This document shows, piece by piece, positions 62,679-64,000 of a DNA stretch of 64,000 bases; positions within the stretch are counted from its first letter, which is position 1; each line of letters begins with the position of its first letter. This DNA is from Candidatus Desulfovibrio intestinipullorum (lineage in GTDB: Bacteria; Desulfobacterota; Desulfovibrionia; Desulfovibrionales; Desulfovibrionaceae). The DNA lies in NCBI GenBank assembly GCA_019113165.1, contig DXHV01000073.1:1-64000 (forward strand). Reading direction: 5' to 3'. The notes under the pieces are model-generated. The model was not told the origin of the DNA, searched no databases, and saw only the letters and a list, made by a program, of their open reading frames with translations. The position numbers were made by a program, and so were the translations under genes.

Positions 62679-63266
62679 ATGCAAGATAGCCCCCTTAACA
62701 TTGTCCGCGGCCGGGATGTCTCCTTCATCAAGGAGGTGGAGGCCGAAAGCGGGCAAAATGTTTCCAACTGCTATCAGTGTGGAAACTGCACAGCTGGCTG
62801 CCCGGCTGCCTTTACCTACGACATGCAGGCCAATCAGGTCATGCGTGCCGTGCAGCTCGGCCTCAAAGACAAGGTCCTGCACTCTCAGTCCATCTGGATG
62901 TGCCTGTCCTGTTCCACCTGTTCCCTGCGCTGCCCCAACAATATTGATGTTGCCAGCGTCATGGAAACACTGCGTCACATGGCCCGCCGCGAGAATATTG
63001 TCGCGGTTCCGCGCATGGACAAATTCTGGATGTCCTTCCTCAATACCGTACAGGCCTTTGGCCGCAGCTTCGAAATCGGCACCATGGTCCTGTACATGCT
63101 TCGTTCCCTGCGTCTGACTACAGATGTGGATCTCGCTCCCGCTGCCCTGAGCAAGGGCAAGCTCGGCTTCAAGCCCCATGTCATTCCTGATGGTGGTGCC
63201 AAGGCTGTCGGACGCATCTTCAAACGCTATCAGGAACGTGCCAAGCGCGAAGGAGTGCGTCCATGA
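62679..63266 (+). CDS. hdrC: Heterodisulfide reductase subunit C
   Basis: 195 aa. Electron-transfer subunit with two [4Fe-4S] motifs: CYQCGNCTAGCPA near residue 31 and CLSCSTCSLRCPNN near residue 75. The C-terminal half (FGRSFEIGTMVLYMLRSLRL) is typical of HdrC. GAGGAG five bases before the ATG. Its stop overlaps the hdrB start (ATGA), so the two subunits are coupled. In SRB these genes often belong to an HdrABC-Flx cluster; hdrA is not visible here. Confidence 0.95.
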   Translation: MQDSPLNIVRGRDVSFIKEVEAESGQNVSNCYQCGNCTAGCPAAFTYDMQANQVMRAVQLGLKDKVLHSQSIWMCLSCSTCSLRCPNNIDVASVMETLRHMARRENIVAVPRMDKFWMSFLNTVQAFGRSFEIGTMVLYMLRSLRLTTDVDLAPAALSKGKLGFKPHVIPDGGAKAVGRIFKRYQERAKREGVRP

Positions 63267-64000
63267 ACATTGGCTACTACCCCGGCTGTTCTGCCAAAGG
63301 CTCTTCTCTGGACTACGAGCTTTCCAGCGCAGCAGTCTGTCGTGTACTGGGGCTCGTTTCCAGCGAAATCACGGACTGGAACTGCTGCGGTTCCACCCCG
63401 GCCCATGCCATCAGCTCCGAGCTGTCTGCCGCCCTGTGCACCCGCAACCTCATGCAGGCTGCCCAGCAGGGCGCTGACGTGGTGATGACCCCCTGTCCGA
63501 GCTGTCTCTCCAACCTCCTCCATGCCAAGGAACGCATGAAGAATCCCGAGTTCCGCAAGCGCGTGGACGAGCTTCTGGACGAGCCTTCCAGGAACGATCT
63601 GCCCGAAGCGACCTCGGTCATGCAGATGATAGGCAGGATGTTCGATGCCGAGCAGATCGCGTCCCATGTGCGCGTGAGCCTTGCCGGCCTGCGCATTGCG
63701 CCCTACTACGGCTGTCTCATGAGCCGCCCGGCCGAACTGATGAACTTCGGAGACCCCGAAAATCCCACGCTCATGGAAAGCCTGCTGGCTGCCTGTGGTG
63801 CCACGGACATTCTGGACTTTCCCCTGAAGACCGAATGCTGCGGCGCTGCCTCCGGCATTCCCCACCGCCCGCTCTCCTCTGTCAATTCCGGACGCATCCT
63901 TGAGCTGGCCACCAGAATGGAAGCCGACTGCATTGCCGTCTGCTGTCCCCTGTGCCAGATGAATCTGGACCTGAGACAGAAGCAGGCCGGCAGACAGGCC
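63263..64000 (+). CDS. hdrB: Heterodisulfide reductase subunit B (partial, runs off the window)
   Basis: 246 codons visible with no stop. Catalytic subunit with two CCG domains that hold the unusual [4Fe-4S] clusters: DWNCCGSTPAH near residue 40 and TECCGAASG near residue 193, with the further cysteines in MTPCPSCLSNL and VCCPLCQMNLD. Start at ATG 63263 overlapping hdrC. The track lacks it because no stop codon is in the window. Reduces a heterodisulfide or a DsrC-type trisulfide/disulfide; which one in this organism is inference. Confidence 0.95.
   Translation, partial: MNIGYYPGCSAKGSSLDYELSSAAVCRVLGLVSSEITDWNCCGSTPAHAISSELSAALCTRNLMQAAQQGADVVMTPCPSCLSNLLHAKERMKNPEFRKRVDELLDEPSRNDLPEATSVMQMIGRMFDAEQIASHVRVSLAGLRIAPYYGCLMSRPAELMNFGDPENPTLMESLLAACGATDILDFPLKTECCGAASGIPHRPLSSVNSGRILELATRMEADCIAVCCPLCQMNLDLRQKQAGRQA

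Overview
The window reads as chromosomal DNA of a sulfate-reducing bacterium of the Desulfovibrionaceae. The evidence is a complete aprBA-qmoABC(D) sulfate-reduction locus, an HdrC/HdrB pair at the right edge, and the siroheme-dependent (Ahb) heme pathway instead of the classical protoporphyrin route. The DNA is GC-rich. Three AT-rich patches stand out: about 14.55-14.64 kb, 30.5-30.83 kb and 55.9-56.03 kb.

Layout. 0-4.2 kb, minus strand: heme operon ahbC-hemB-ahbD-ahbB, closed by an intrinsic terminator into whose T-tract a probable group II intron has inserted (cut by the window edge). 4.4-8.4 kb, minus: recA and alaS. 8.7-14.5 kb: a PP-loop ATPase, argB, nth (minus), dksA and an NFACT/RqcH-like protein, with a 0.8 kb unassigned gap before dksA. 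14.55-25 kb: a 97-bp MITE-like element, an Lhr-like helicase, gltX, a PfkB kinase (plus), then an HD-domain protein, an NtrC-type regulator and a His/Met-rich sensor kinase in one minus-strand operon, and a radical SAM protein. 25-28 kb: an AlgI-like O-acyltransferase with a secreted partner. 28.5-34 kb, minus: cstA, a cupin and a large MscS-family channel. 34.6-44.2 kb, plus: an alpha-2-macroglobulin (1934 aa), pbpC and a ClC protein. 44.5-47 kb: a PaaK-like adenylate-forming protein, then a small operon of an unknown protein, an EF-hand protein and SlyX. 47-55.8 kb, minus: a HigA-like regulator and aprBA-qmoABCD. 57-62 kb: a chorismate mutase/degenerate EPSP-synthase fusion, a lipoprotein, an aminotransferase and aroQ. 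62.7-64 kb: hdrC and the start of hdrB.

How the genes work together. AprBA reduces APS to sulfite with electrons from menaquinone through QmoABC. HdrCB would feed or drain electrons at the heterodisulfide/thiol level. The Ahb operon makes the heme needed by membrane cytochromes, including the QmoC cytochrome b. The alpha-2-macroglobulin/PbpC pair is a periplasmic protease-trap and peptidoglycan-repair module. The aro genes (aroQ and the chorismate mutase fusion) belong to aromatic amino-acid synthesis.

Points worth most attention: the seven HPGG repeats at the AhbD N-terminus; the hairpin lying exactly between the Shine-Dalgarno and the start codon of ahbC; a terminator between aprA and qmoA; DEFGF repeats in QmoD; a ClC protein without the gating glutamate; and a chorismate mutase fused to an EPSP-synthase fold that has lost its catalytic motifs. 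I found no CRISPR array, rRNA, tRNA or intact IS. All calls are by eye without database searches.
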